Position numbers and translations under genes: made by a program
Assembly: GCA_003250395.1 (NCBI GenBank)
Contig: QKGM01000031.1
Location: forward strand, 86,857 to 150,856
Direction: 5' to 3'
DNA length: 64,000 nt
Source: Bacteroidota bacterium
Lineage (GTDB): Bacteria; Bacteroidota; Bacteroidia; Bacteroidales; TTA-H9
Part shown: one piece after another, positions 34,782-43,930 of the stretch
How the letters are laid out: each line of letters opens with the position of its first letter
How positions within the stretch are numbered: position 1 is the stretch's first letter
Notes under the pieces: model-generated
Told to the model about the DNA's origin: nothing
Databases searched by the model: none
Seen by the model: only the letters and a program-made list of their open reading frames with translations

Positions 34782-36095
34782 ATGAATCTTAACAGAACCA
34801 TTGCACCGGAAATTAAACCATTGCTTCCCGACTACCTGTCTGCTGACAACCTGCCATTGCCATACAGCCGGCTCAAGCCTGTCACGATGGATATGCCTAA
34901 CGGGACGATACTAACTCTTATAGAGGATTATCAAAGTGAATTGATCAGGCTTGAAGTAATTGTTTCAGCAGGAATAGCTCATCAGAGTAAGCCTCTTCAG
35001 GCTCAAATCTGTGCTCAGCTGTTAAAAGAAGGGGCAAAAAACATTCAAGGCGATGCAATAGCAGAAACATTTGATTATCACGGGGCTTACATATCGGCTG
35101 GCGCACTTCCAGATTACACTGTGATATCAATGGTAGTGCTCCGGCATCACTTTGATAAAGTGTTCCCGGTATTTTTCCTGATGATTACCGAACCTGACTT
35201 TCCTCGAAAATCATTTAACAGGATTATTGAAGAGCGACGACAGGAATTCGTGATAAACAGAGAAAAGCACCCTTGGGAAGCACGAAGGCAAATGATGAAT
35301 AAAATCTATGGTAATGACCATCCATATGGTGGCCTTATCACGGAGGATGATTTCAGGACGCTAAGCGTTGAATCATTGGAAAAGTTCCATGATGGCCATT
35401 ATTTTAAACAAGGAGTCAGAGTAGTCTTAACAGGCAATTATAGCAAACATATTACAGATACTATAATTTCCACTCTTGGTTCTCATAAATTAGTTAATGA
35501 CCCATTTCCGGTAAAGCCGGAGAAAGTACTTCAGAATGAATTTACAGGCTCATTTCATCTGCATCACCCTGATAGTGTGCAAACTGCATTACGATATGGA
35601 TGTAAAACTATAACGATGAATCATGCCGATTTTATCCCTCTACAAATCACAGTAAATTTGTTGGGGGGATATTTTGGATCGAGGCTTAACCAAAATTTAC
35701 GTGAAGACAAAGGATATACCTATGGAATAGGAGCAGGAATTATTCCTATGAAGTACAGTTCTGTCTTCACAATAGGTGCAGAAGTTGATTCATCGAAGTC
35801 AAAAGAAGCAATAGCTGCAATTGATGAAGAACTGGTCAGGTTGGCAAACACTCCTCCTGAGATACCGGAACTACAACAGGCTCTAACCTATCTTGCAGGT
35901 AGTTTTTTAAGATCAATTGATGGTGCCTTTTCACTGGCAGACCGAATTAAAACTGCTTCTGATTTTGATCTTGATCACAAGTTCTATATAAACTATTTAA
36001 ATTCGCTGAAAACAATTACTCCGGAACTTATAAGCCAGATGACAAAAAAATACCTTGACCCAAAACAAATGGTTGTGGTAAGTGTTGGAAAATAA
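34782..36095 (+). CDS. M16 (insulinase-like) peptidase homologue lacking the zinc motif
   Basis: 437 residues with the M16 two-domain build: N-terminal half with LIEDYQSELIRLEVIVSAG, and C-terminal half with GGYFGSRLNQNLREDKGYTYGIGAG, the arginine/tyrosine-containing signature of M16B C-domains. Where an active enzyme has HxxEH after the GS/AG strand, this protein reads AGIAHQSKPLQAQICAQLL, with no HxxEH, and the distal glutamate is likewise not supported. It therefore resembles the non-catalytic partner of a heterodimeric M16B protease. There is no signal peptide and no active M16 partner beside it. Flanked by two T9SS type B cargo genes; 26 bp before the second. Confidence 0.85.
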   Translation: MNLNRTIAPEIKPLLPDYLSADNLPLPYSRLKPVTMDMPNGTILTLIEDYQSELIRLEVIVSAGIAHQSKPLQAQICAQLLKEGAKNIQGDAIAETFDYHGAYISAGALPDYTVISMVVLRHHFDKVFPVFFLMITEPDFPRKSFNRIIEERRQEFVINREKHPWEARRQMMNKIYGNDHPYGGLITEDDFRTLSVESLEKFHDGHYFKQGVRVVLTGNYSKHITDTIISTLGSHKLVNDPFPVKPEKVLQNEFTGSFHLHHPDSVQTALRYGCKTITMNHADFIPLQITVNLLGGYFGSRLNQNLREDKGYTYGIGAGIIPMKYSSVFTIGAEVDSSKSKEAIAAIDEELVRLANTPPEIPELQQALTYLAGSFLRSIDGAFSLADRIKTASDFDLDHKFYINYLNSLKTITPELISQMTKKYLDPKQMVVVSVGK

Positions 36096-36121
36096 GAATA
36101 TGAAATGAGCGTTCACATCCT

Positions 36122-38137
36122 ATGAAATTTTGGTTTTCACTGATATTCATGATTTCAATAATCTCAAACGATCTGGTTTCACGAACCACTTCTGCTGTTG
36201 ATTTGTATGGATGCAGTGTTCAATCTGAAACAGATATAGTATTGAGATGGGTACCTTTAAACTTACCGTCCAACTTTGTCTCTTATGATATATATCATGC
36301 AAGCGGTTCGGGTAGTTTTTCAAAAATTGCCGCCATAAACCTTTCAACCGTAGGGACATGGACGCATACCGATATTGCTTCTGATAATCTTGTACATCGT
36401 TACTTTATCCTTACGGTCACAACAGACAATCCAGGTATACCAAGCGACACGCTCTTTAGTATAGTACCAAACGCGACCAATATTAACGACTATACAGTTG
36501 ATCTCCGGTGGGGAGACTATGGCTTGCAACCTCATCCTCATGCTGAACCATTATTTTATATATACAGAGAGACTGGTTCCGGAACATGGACACTCATTGA
36601 CAGTACGAATGAAAACCAATACAATGATATCCCGGGAGTTTGTATTGAATCTGTCCGGTATAGGGTTAGCTGGCATATTTACAACAATCAGAATTTCAGT
36701 CAGACGACGATTGAGATGAATGATATTGCCCCCCCTCTATCCCCAACTATAGATAGTGTAAGTGTTGATGAAAACGGATATATCATTTTTGGGTGGGAAC
36801 ATGGAACTTCGCCTGATACCAGGGAGTATATTATTTTCAGTAATTACAATGGAATATGGGATACACTCACCCGAGTACCATCTGCGGAAATTACCAGTTA
36901 TATTGAATCCGGAATTAACGCGGCGAACGGCTCCAGGCTTTTCAGTATGGCTTCAATTGATCTGTGCGGAAATACAACCGCTGACTTAGGTATACCAAGA
37001 TCGGTACAGACAATATGGATGGCTCCGGTGGAACACCATATCTGCGAACACAACATCGAGCTAAATTGGTCAACATACATTAACATGCCGGACTCGCTTG
37101 CTGGATACAAATTAGTGGTAAGTACCGACAACGGACCATATCTCCCTTTTGATACAGTAGGAGCTGATTCATTACGTGCCGTTTTCACAAATTTAGAGCA
37201 CAACACTTTATATAAATTCAAAGCTATAGCTTTCAATAATACAGGTATTACCAGCAGCTCATCTATTGCAACTATACATGTTTTACTCCCAAAACCTCCG
37301 CAATTTGCCTATATCAGATATGCTAGCGTAGAAGAGAACAGAAAAATCCATCTTGCCATTGTAAATGATTCTACTGCCCAAACAGCTGGATTAGTTTTGC
37401 AAAGGAGTAATCTGGATTATTTACGCTTCACCACAATCGACACACTAATACCTTATAGTGGATTGATTACCTTCACTGACTCTCTCGTTCATCCAACACG
37501 TGAGGCATACCTGTACCGTGTTTTGGCACTGGACAGTTGTTCATCTGCTGTTGTGGAATCCAACTATAGTTCATCCATTTGGCTTCGACTGGCAAACCCT
37601 GAAACTGGGATGCTTGAATGGACACCCCACCAGGGATTTGAAGGTGGATTAAGCCATTACTGTGTTCAACGCCGGCTAAATGGAGTCTGGCTCCAAATTG
37701 GAGAAACAGGCAATACAGAAACCGATTTTACCGACCCGGAATATATAGATTTGATTCCTTCACAATCAATTGAATATAGAGTAATAGCGATAGAATCCTC
37801 GGGAAATCACTTTTTATCAGCAGATAGTGTCTTCTCAAATATCCTGACAGCTCAGCCAACATATCGTATATTCATCCCGACAGCCTTTAGTCCTCGAAGT
37901 TCCATCAACCCGATATTTAAACCAGTCATGTTGTCAGTGGAAGCTAACGATTATTATTTCGCAGTATTTAACAGGTTTGGCCAGCGTATCTTTGAAAGTA
38001 CCAATATTGACGGAGGCTGGGACGGGACCCTTAATGGAGACAAATTAAAATCAGGCGTTTACTCATATTATATCAGGATTTTAACAATAGCTGGTAAGTA
38101 TGTAGAAGAAAGGGGTATGGTAACATTGGTTGAATGA
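36122..38137 (+). CDS. Fibronectin type III-like protein with T9SS type B sorting domain
   Basis: 671 residues. Signal peptide at the start (FWFSLIFMISIISNDLVS), then about five or six fibronectin-III-like sandwiches (recurring VxLRWxxL...YxIYxxxGSGxxxxI..., e.g. IELNWSTY..., GMLEWTPHQGFEGGLSHYCVQR). The last 90 residues form a type B (CHU_C) sorting domain: IFIPTAFSPRSSINPIFKP, FNRFGQRIFES, GGWDGTLNGDKLKSGVYSYYI. Compared with the giant cargo, the usual FSPNxDGxND is altered to FSPRSSINP, a deviation in the calcium-loop-like segment. Likely exported to the surface; function unknown. Confidence 0.85.
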   Translation: MKFWFSLIFMISIISNDLVSRTTSAVDLYGCSVQSETDIVLRWVPLNLPSNFVSYDIYHASGSGSFSKIAAINLSTVGTWTHTDIASDNLVHRYFILTVTTDNPGIPSDTLFSIVPNATNINDYTVDLRWGDYGLQPHPHAEPLFYIYRETGSGTWTLIDSTNENQYNDIPGVCIESVRYRVSWHIYNNQNFSQTTIEMNDIAPPLSPTIDSVSVDENGYIIFGWEHGTSPDTREYIIFSNYNGIWDTLTRVPSAEITSYIESGINAANGSRLFSMASIDLCGNTTADLGIPRSVQTIWMAPVEHHICEHNIELNWSTYINMPDSLAGYKLVVSTDNGPYLPFDTVGADSLRAVFTNLEHNTLYKFKAIAFNNTGITSSSSIATIHVLLPKPPQFAYIRYASVEENRKIHLAIVNDSTAQTAGLVLQRSNLDYLRFTTIDTLIPYSGLITFTDSLVHPTREAYLYRVLALDSCSSAVVESNYSSSIWLRLANPETGMLEWTPHQGFEGGLSHYCVQRRLNGVWLQIGETGNTETDFTDPEYIDLIPSQSIEYRVIAIESSGNHFLSADSVFSNILTAQPTYRIFIPTAFSPRSSINPIFKPVMLSVEANDYYFAVFNRFGQRIFESTNIDGGWDGTLNGDKLKSGVYSYYIRILTIAGKYVEERGMVTLVE

Positions 38138-38202
38138 AAAGTTATACATATCAGTCGGGGCATCGTTAACCTTTAATTATGGAGTAATCCCATCAAATAT
38201 TG

Positions 38203-38210
38203 TACATTTG
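38203..38210 (+). promoter_or_regulatory. Bacteroidota -7 box (TACATTTG) ahead of the IMP dehydrogenase relic
   Basis: Perfect TAnnTTTG 21 bp before the ATG of the relic at 38232. No separate -7 box is visible between the relic and the downstream PPIase gene, so this promoter may now serve the PPIase operon. Confidence 0.55.
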
Positions 38211-38231
38211 CAAGCCAAAAGCTTCGAATTA

Positions 38232-38506
38232 ATGTCAGCACAACACCCAAGAATAACAGGCAAAGGCCTGACTTATGATGACGTTTTGTTGTTTCCGGCT
38301 TTTTCAGAAATAATGCAACCAGAGGAAGATCTCTCTGCCCCATTCTGCCGGAACATAAATCAGAAGATACCTGATGTATCGGAAGGTGTGGGTATATCGG
38401 TTCATGGAATATTGATGCACTCAGATATGCCGGAATTATCAGTAAAACCAGGACAGGAATACCTGAAAGCAATCCTCACGTTATAACGGTAACAAGTGAT
38501 GCCTAA
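38232..38506 (+). pseudogene. guaB: IMP dehydrogenase relic (internally deleted and frameshifted)
   Basis: From the ATG at 38232 the frame reads the characteristic IMPDH N-terminus, GKGLTYDDVLLFPAFSEI then LSAPFCRNINQKIP, for about 47 residues. It then departs from the family and ends at 38486. In the +1-shifted frame, codons from 38381 to 38506 read GRCGYIGSWNIDALRYAG and then TGIPESNPHVITVTSDA-stop, which matches the IMPDH C-terminus (GYxGAxxIxxLR ... GxxESHPHDVxIT). About 400 internal residues, including the CBS pair, catalytic cysteine loop and flap, are absent. So this is the two ends of guaB joined by a deletion near 38372-38383. A full copy must exist elsewhere if guanine nucleotides are made de novo. 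An assembly deletion is the alternative. Confidence 0.85.
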
Positions 38507-38551
38507 AATTACAGTCGATAATATAACAAATACCAAAACTGATCAATAAGT

Positions 38552-40582
38552 ATGAAAATTGTAATGAAATCATCAAGAATTTTCACAATGGCTGTCATAA
38601 TGACTGCCTCATCACTGCAATGTTTTTCGCAGGAGATTAAAGATAAAACCTTGTTAACAGTTGGTAATGAAAAAATTACTGCTGGAGAGTTTCTGAACAT
38701 ATATCACAAGAATAATGTCCAGAGTGAAGCTATCGACCCCAAGACTATTAACGAGTACCTGGATTTGTTTATTAACTTCAGACTTAAAGTAAAAGATGCT
38801 GAAGCACAAGGTTTAGACACGATGAAGTCATTTAAAGATGAACTGGCAGGTTATCGTAAACAATTAGCCCAACCTTATTTTACTGACGAATCGGTGATCG
38901 ACCTTCTAACGAAAGAAGCTTTCGAACGATCACAATTTGATATAAGAGCATCACATATCCTGATCCGTTGTGCTGCCGATGCTTTGCCTGCCGATACTCT
39001 CGCTGCATGGAAAAAAATAAACGATATCAGAAAAAAAATAATGAAAGGAGCTGATTTTGGGAGAATGGCCGTTGCTATGTCAGAAGATCAATCAGCACGT
39101 GACAGAGAGGCAAATAAACAACATCCCGCGATGAAAGGGAACAAAGGTGATCTTGGATTTTTCACTGTTTTTAATATGGTCTACCCCTTCGAAACAGCAG
39201 CCTATAATACGCCAGTTGGCCAAGTATCTCCAATAATAAGAACTGACTTCGGCTATCACCTGATAAAGGTTGCAGACCGTCGTCCTGCGCTGGGAAAGGT
39301 TACAGCAGCTCATATCTTTTTTACTTTTCCAAAAAATTCGACTACGGCTGATTCATCCAGAATCAAATCAAGGGTTGATTCTGTGTATAATAAACTAAAT
39401 GCCGGAGAAAAATGGGATGATCTGACTGCCAAATATTCTGATGACAAAGCTTCTGCTGTGAAAGGCGGCCAGCTTCCGCCATTTACAAGCAACCGACTCG
39501 TTCCTGATTTCATTGAGGCCGTGTATACACTGGAACAACCCGGAAGTTATTCAAAACCTGTACTTACCAGTTATGGCTGGCACATCATTAAACTGATTGA
39601 AAAGAAAGCACCAGTGGCATTTGACGAATCGAAAGCTGAGCTCAAACAACGTGTAACAAGAGATAATCGTGGACGCCAGAGTCAGGATGTAGTGGTTGCC
39701 CGACTGAAAGCAGAATACAAGTTACATGAAGATGCGGCTGTATTAAAAGATATTACCAACTTGGTTACTGATAGTATTTTCTTTGGTACATGGAAACCAG
39801 CTCTCGATAAAATCACACCTAAAACGCTCTTTTCTTTTGCTGATAGAAAGATCACACAGATCGATTTTGCAAACTATCTTTTAAAACAACAGAAAAAACA
39901 AGAAACAGAAAACATTCAAATATATGTCAGTAAAAGGTTTAAGGATTATGTCAATCAGACCATTCTAACCTATGAAGACAATCTTTTAGAGACAAAATAC
40001 CCGGAATTTAAAGCGCTCGTCAAAGAATATCGCGACGGAATACTCCTGTTTGAACTGACTGACAGGTTGGTTTGGACAAAAGCAGTTAAAGACACTACAG
40101 GATTGAGGACTTTCTATCAGAAAGTTAGAGATAAATATATGTGGCCTGACAGGAAAGAGGTATCAATGCTTACAGTGAATAATCTTCCATCTGAACAGGA
40201 TGCTACCAAATTATTGGAGAAGATCGAGAAATGGGTATCCAAAAAAGGTAAATCGCTTAACTGGATTAAAGTAGAATTACTGAAAGACACCCTGCTAACC
40301 GTAAGTCTTACACAAGAAAAGTATGTACCAGGAGAGAATACATTCGTTGACAAAATTGATCCTGGAACAAGCAAATCGGAAATAGTGACCAAAGATTCAA
40401 AGGTAACTTTAACCTGGGCATTCTGTGAGAAATTGGTTTCTCCAGAGCCAAAGGCTTTAGAGGAAGTTAAGGGACTGGTAACGGCAGAATACCAGAATGA
40501 GCTTGAGAAAGAATGGATAGACAAACTCCGTAAACAATATCCTTTCCAAGTAGATCGTTTGGTTCTGGATCGAATAAAATAA
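38552..40582 (+). CDS. Periplasmic peptidyl-prolyl isomerase with two parvulin domains
   Basis: 676 residues with a signal peptide (FTMAVIMTASSLQCFSQ). N-terminal SurA-like helical chaperone region (about 27-130), then two parvulin (rotamase) domains: the first around RASHILIR ... KGDLGFFTVFNMVYPFE ... DFGYHLIKV (residues 130-235), the second around TAAHIFFTF ... KGGQLPPFTSNRLVPDFIEAVY ... YGWHIIKLIE (residues 250-350). A long C-terminal helical region follows. It should act in the periplasm on outer-membrane protein folding. First intact gene of a five-gene cluster; the only upstream promoter seen is that of the guaB relic. Confidence 0.9.
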   Translation: MKIVMKSSRIFTMAVIMTASSLQCFSQEIKDKTLLTVGNEKITAGEFLNIYHKNNVQSEAIDPKTINEYLDLFINFRLKVKDAEAQGLDTMKSFKDELAGYRKQLAQPYFTDESVIDLLTKEAFERSQFDIRASHILIRCAADALPADTLAAWKKINDIRKKIMKGADFGRMAVAMSEDQSARDREANKQHPAMKGNKGDLGFFTVFNMVYPFETAAYNTPVGQVSPIIRTDFGYHLIKVADRRPALGKVTAAHIFFTFPKNSTTADSSRIKSRVDSVYNKLNAGEKWDDLTAKYSDDKASAVKGGQLPPFTSNRLVPDFIEAVYTLEQPGSYSKPVLTSYGWHIIKLIEKKAPVAFDESKAELKQRVTRDNRGRQSQDVVVARLKAEYKLHEDAAVLKDITNLVTDSIFFGTWKPALDKITPKTLFSFADRKITQIDFANYLLKQQKKQETENIQIYVSKRFKDYVNQTILTYEDNLLETKYPEFKALVKEYRDGILLFELTDRLVWTKAVKDTTGLRTFYQKVRDKYMWPDRKEVSMLTVNNLPSEQDATKLLEKIEKWVSKKGKSLNWIKVELLKDTLLTVSLTQEKYVPGENTFVDKIDPGTSKSEIVTKDSKVTLTWAFCEKLVSPEPKALEEVKGLVTAEYQNELEKEWIDKLRKQYPFQVDRLVLDRIK

Positions 40583-40591
40583 TTGCGTCCA

Positions 40592-40664
40592 TGTAAGGGC
40601 GTTGTTTCAGGAGATTCACCACATTAATGGTTGATGGATTAACGCCGGAAGCACCGCCCTTGCA
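40592..40664 (+). other. Intercistronic inverted repeat
   Basis: TGTAAGGGCG (40592-40601) can pair with CGCCCTTGCA (40655-40664) over ten positions with one G-U. An alternative shorter pairing is GGCGTT (40598-40603) with AACGCC (40641-40646). The element fills the 90-nt gap between two operon genes and lacks a T run, so it looks more like an RNA-processing or stability element than a terminator. Confidence 0.35.
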
Positions 40665-40672
40665 TATTAAAC

Positions 40673-41551
40673 ATGAAGTTAATGAGCCCAAGATTTTTTA
40701 GATTGCTTCTGCCCGTTATGCTATTGGCATTGCTGCTGACTTCATGTAATTATATTGCTAATAAGTTTACTGATCAGGATGATGCAGTAGCCAGAGTAAA
40801 CAAGACATACCTGAACCGAAGTGAAATAAGAGATATAGTTCCCAAAGGAACCCCTGCACGTGATAGTCTTGCTATTGTAAACAACTATATCAATAACTGG
40901 ATCCGAAATCAGCTAATTTTACAACATGCAGAAAAGAAACTGACCGACGAGCAACAGGATTTTTCACGTCAGATGGAAGAATACAGAAAATCGCTGATAG
41001 TATATACTTTCGAACAGAAACTGATAGAACAAACTCTTGATACTCTTGTCACGGAAGCGCAAATCGAGACCTATTATGAGGAGAACAAGTCAAACTTTGA
41101 ATTACGTGAGAACATTGTCAAAGTAATCGCATTTAAGATAAATACTGATTCAATTAAAGCAATCAAACTTGCGCGTACTCTTCTTAAGCCCGATAGTATC
41201 ACTGACCTGGATGCACTGGAAAGTTTTTGTCTGAACCGAACACAGCAATATATCATCAGTTATGATGTATGGTATCTTTTCAGTGATCTGTTAAAAATGG
41301 TTCCAATCACAACTTATAATGAATCACTCTATCTGGAAAATCATAATTCTGTTGAAATTCCGGCCAGTAAATCCATCTATCTGATACGATTTTATGATTT
41401 CCGAATTAAAAATGGAGTTTCCCCGCTTAGCCTTGAAAGGACCAATATAAAAAACATACTGCTTAACAGGCGTAAGGTTGAACTAATTAATAAAATGCGT
41501 GATGACCTTTACCAAAAAGCAGACAAGAAAAATGAATTTGAAATTTACTAA
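40673..41551 (+). CDS. Lipoprotein of the SurA cluster
   Basis: 292 residues. Lipoprotein signal peptide with lipobox LLTSC (cysteine at residue 25). The body resembles the helical chaperone part of SurA-type proteins (VNNYINNWIRNQLILQHAEKKL..., FEQKLIEQTLDTLVTEAQIETYYEENKSNF) but no parvulin domain follows. In Bacteroidota a similar gene commonly lies between two PPIase genes. A membrane-anchored periplasmic chaperone is the likely role. Its 3' end reaches past the longest start of the next gene, so the operon is tightly packed. Confidence 0.8.
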   Translation: MKLMSPRFFRLLLPVMLLALLLTSCNYIANKFTDQDDAVARVNKTYLNRSEIRDIVPKGTPARDSLAIVNNYINNWIRNQLILQHAEKKLTDEQQDFSRQMEEYRKSLIVYTFEQKLIEQTLDTLVTEAQIETYYEENKSNFELRENIVKVIAFKINTDSIKAIKLARTLLKPDSITDLDALESFCLNRTQQYIISYDVWYLFSDLLKMVPITTYNESLYLENHNSVEIPASKSIYLIRFYDFRIKNGVSPLSLERTNIKNILLNRRKVELINKMRDDLYQKADKKNEFEIY

Positions 41552-41561
41552 ACACGATTCC

Positions 41562-42920
41562 ATGAACACAAGAATAGTTGTTACCGCGGTTGCTATGTTC
41601 CTCTCCATTGGATACTTCAACATCCTCAGCGCCCAAAATCAACCTCTAGTTATTGATGAGGTGGTGGCAGTGGTGGGAGGCAAACCCGTTCTGGCATCTG
41701 ATATTGAGACCCAATACCTTCAGTTCAGGATGCAAGGTAATATTAAAGGTAGCGCTACCGAAACCCGCTGTGCTATACTTGAAGGAATCCTCTATAACAA
41801 ATTGCTGCTTAATCAGGCCGAAGTCGATAGTATTACAGTAAGCGACAAACAGGTTGAGAATGAACTCGATCGCCGTATCCGGTATTTTATTTCTCAAATT
41901 GGATCAAAAGAGAAACTGGAAGAGTATTACAAGAAATCACTTTTTGAAATTAAAGAAGAATTCAGAAGCATCATTCGGGATCAGATGAGGGTTGAAATGA
42001 CACAAAACAACATTACCAAAAATGTTAAGATTACCCCTTCAGAAGTAAGAAAATTTTTTAAAGAAATGCCTCAGGACAGTATCCCTATGGTTAATTCAGA
42101 ATTTACAATCGGGCAGATAGTAAAAAGACCAAAAGTGGGTCTGGCTGAAGAAATTGCAGTAAAAGAAAAACTCCGGACACTCAGAAAACGAATTATGGAA
42201 GGTGAAAACTTCTCAACACTCGCAGTTCTATATTCGGAAGACCCTGGAAGTGCTGCAAAAGGAGGAGAGGTCGGGTTATTCGGACGTGGAGAACTTTATC
42301 CTGAGTATGAAGCTATAGCCTTTAGACTAAAAGAAGGCGAGGTTAGCGATATTGTTAAATCAAAAGCGGGTTACCATATTATTCAATTAATTGAACGACG
42401 GGGTGATTATGTTAATACCAGGCACATTCTTCTTATGCCCAAAGTCTCCCCTGTTGAGATGGCAAAGGCATCATCAGAACTGGATTCGATTGCCAATTTA
42501 ATCGAAAGCGGAAAACTGACCTTTGACGAAGCCGTGCAAAAGTTCTCTGACGATCCCAATAAAATTAACGGTGGACTTATGGTTAACCCATCTACCCAAA
42601 ATGCCAAATGGGAACCCGATCAACTAGACCCTAAAGTATATTATACTGTCGATAAACTTGAAGTAGGAAAGATAAGCCGCCCAATGTTGTTTAAAACGGA
42701 CGAGGATAAAGAGGCCTACCGGATTCTTTTCCTTAAAGAAAGGACTCGACCCCATCGTGCCAATATGACCGATGACTATGACCGGTTACAAAACTGGGCT
42801 CTTGATTTCAAAAAGAATGAAGTAATCAAAAAATGGATGACTGAAAAGATCAGTTCAACATTTGTCAGAATTAATCCGGAATACAAAGAATGCCACTTTG
42901 TACAAAAATGGATTAAGTAG
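41562..42920 (+). CDS. SurA-like periplasmic peptidyl-prolyl isomerase
   Basis: 452 residues from the ATG at 41562, which gives a compact signal peptide (MNTRIVVTAVAMFLSIGYFNILSAQ); ATGs at 41532 and 41499 are alternatives that overlap the upstream gene. SurA N-domain VIDEVVAVVGGKPVLASDIE, then one clear parvulin domain (about 175-275: KGGEVGLFGRGELYPEYEAIAF, KAGYHIIQLIERRG) and a second, more diverged one (NTRHILLMPKVSP). Periplasmic chaperone/isomerase for outer-membrane proteins, third of the PPIase-type genes in a row. Confidence 0.9.
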   Translation: MNTRIVVTAVAMFLSIGYFNILSAQNQPLVIDEVVAVVGGKPVLASDIETQYLQFRMQGNIKGSATETRCAILEGILYNKLLLNQAEVDSITVSDKQVENELDRRIRYFISQIGSKEKLEEYYKKSLFEIKEEFRSIIRDQMRVEMTQNNITKNVKITPSEVRKFFKEMPQDSIPMVNSEFTIGQIVKRPKVGLAEEIAVKEKLRTLRKRIMEGENFSTLAVLYSEDPGSAAKGGEVGLFGRGELYPEYEAIAFRLKEGEVSDIVKSKAGYHIIQLIERRGDYVNTRHILLMPKVSPVEMAKASSELDSIANLIESGKLTFDEAVQKFSDDPNKINGGLMVNPSTQNAKWEPDQLDPKVYYTVDKLEVGKISRPMLFKTDEDKEAYRILFLKERTRPHRANMTDDYDRLQNWALDFKKNEVIKKWMTEKISSTFVRINPEYKECHFVQKWIK

Positions 42921-42941
42921 TATTTAACCCATTAACCTTGA

Positions 42942-43913
42942 ATGAATAATATTTACAACACTAATAAAGAGGCTGTTGATGCCCTGCATTCCAAATATCA
43001 GCAACTCCGTCTGGAAATCTCCAAAGTAATTGTCGGACAGGATGAAACGGTACGTAATGTTCTTATATCCATATTCAGCAAAGGCCATGGATTGCTGGTA
43101 GGTGTCCCGGGACTAGCAAAAACACTTCTGGTTAGTACCATAAGTGAGGTATTGGGTTTAAGTCACAACCGGATTCAATTCACTCCCGATTTAATGCCCA
43201 GCGACATCGTGGGAGCAGAAATACTGGATGAAAACCGCAGCTTTCGCTTTATACGCGGCCCAATCTTTTCAAATATAATCCTGGCAGATGAAATAAACCG
43301 TACCCCTCCCAAAACTCAGGCAGCACTTCTTGAAGCGATGCAAGAGCACGCTGTTACGGTTGCAGGAAATACCTATAAACTTGACGAACCTTTCTTTGTT
43401 CTGGCTACTCAAAATCCGATTGAACAGGAAGGAACTTACCCGCTACCTGAAGCTCAACTCGACAGGTTTATGTTCAACATCTGGTTGGATTATCCTTCTT
43501 TGGCTGAAGAGCTTCTGGTTGTAAAAAACACCACAACTGACAGGATTGCACATGTAAATACAGTTATTTCAAAAGAAGAAATACTTTACTTCCAACAGCT
43601 TGTCAGAATGATTCCTGTTACAGATCAGCTTTATGAATATGCTGTCAAACTTGCAGTAAAAACACGCCCGACAGCACCCGAAGCACACCCTTTGGCCAAA
43701 GAGTATCTTACATGGGGAGCGGGTCCACGAGCATCGCAATACCTGATTATTGGTGCAAAATGCCATGCTGCACTTAATGGCAAGTATTCTCCTGACAGGG
43801 AGGATGTGAATGCTGTAGCCCGGCCGATTCTTCGTCACCGAGTAGTACGAAACTTCAAAGCTGAAGCCGAGGGTTTACGAACAGATGATATAATTGGCCG
43901 ATTACTTTCTTAA
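42942..43913 (+). CDS. MoxR-family AAA+ ATPase
   Basis: 323 residues. Begins with KVIVGQDETVRNVLIS, Walker A GVPGLAKT (about residue 53), MPSDIVGAE, Walker B IILADEINRTPPKTQAALLEAMQE, sensor 1 region ATQNPIEQEGTYPLPEAQLDRF, and the C-terminal lid with ASPRASQ-like GPRASQYLI. MoxR ATPases act as chaperones for metalloprotein or VWA-protein assembly and are usually followed by DUF58 and VWA (Bat) genes; here neither follows. It sits 21 bp after the SurA-like gene and 17 bp before an S46 peptidase, which suggests a role in envelope protein handling. Confidence 0.93.
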   Translation: MNNIYNTNKEAVDALHSKYQQLRLEISKVIVGQDETVRNVLISIFSKGHGLLVGVPGLAKTLLVSTISEVLGLSHNRIQFTPDLMPSDIVGAEILDENRSFRFIRGPIFSNIILADEINRTPPKTQAALLEAMQEHAVTVAGNTYKLDEPFFVLATQNPIEQEGTYPLPEAQLDRFMFNIWLDYPSLAEELLVVKNTTTDRIAHVNTVISKEEILYFQQLVRMIPVTDQLYEYAVKLAVKTRPTAPEAHPLAKEYLTWGAGPRASQYLIIGAKCHAALNGKYSPDREDVNAVARPILRHRVVRNFKAEAEGLRTDDIIGRLLS

Positions 43914-43930
43914 ATATTATTTTCCTGCTT

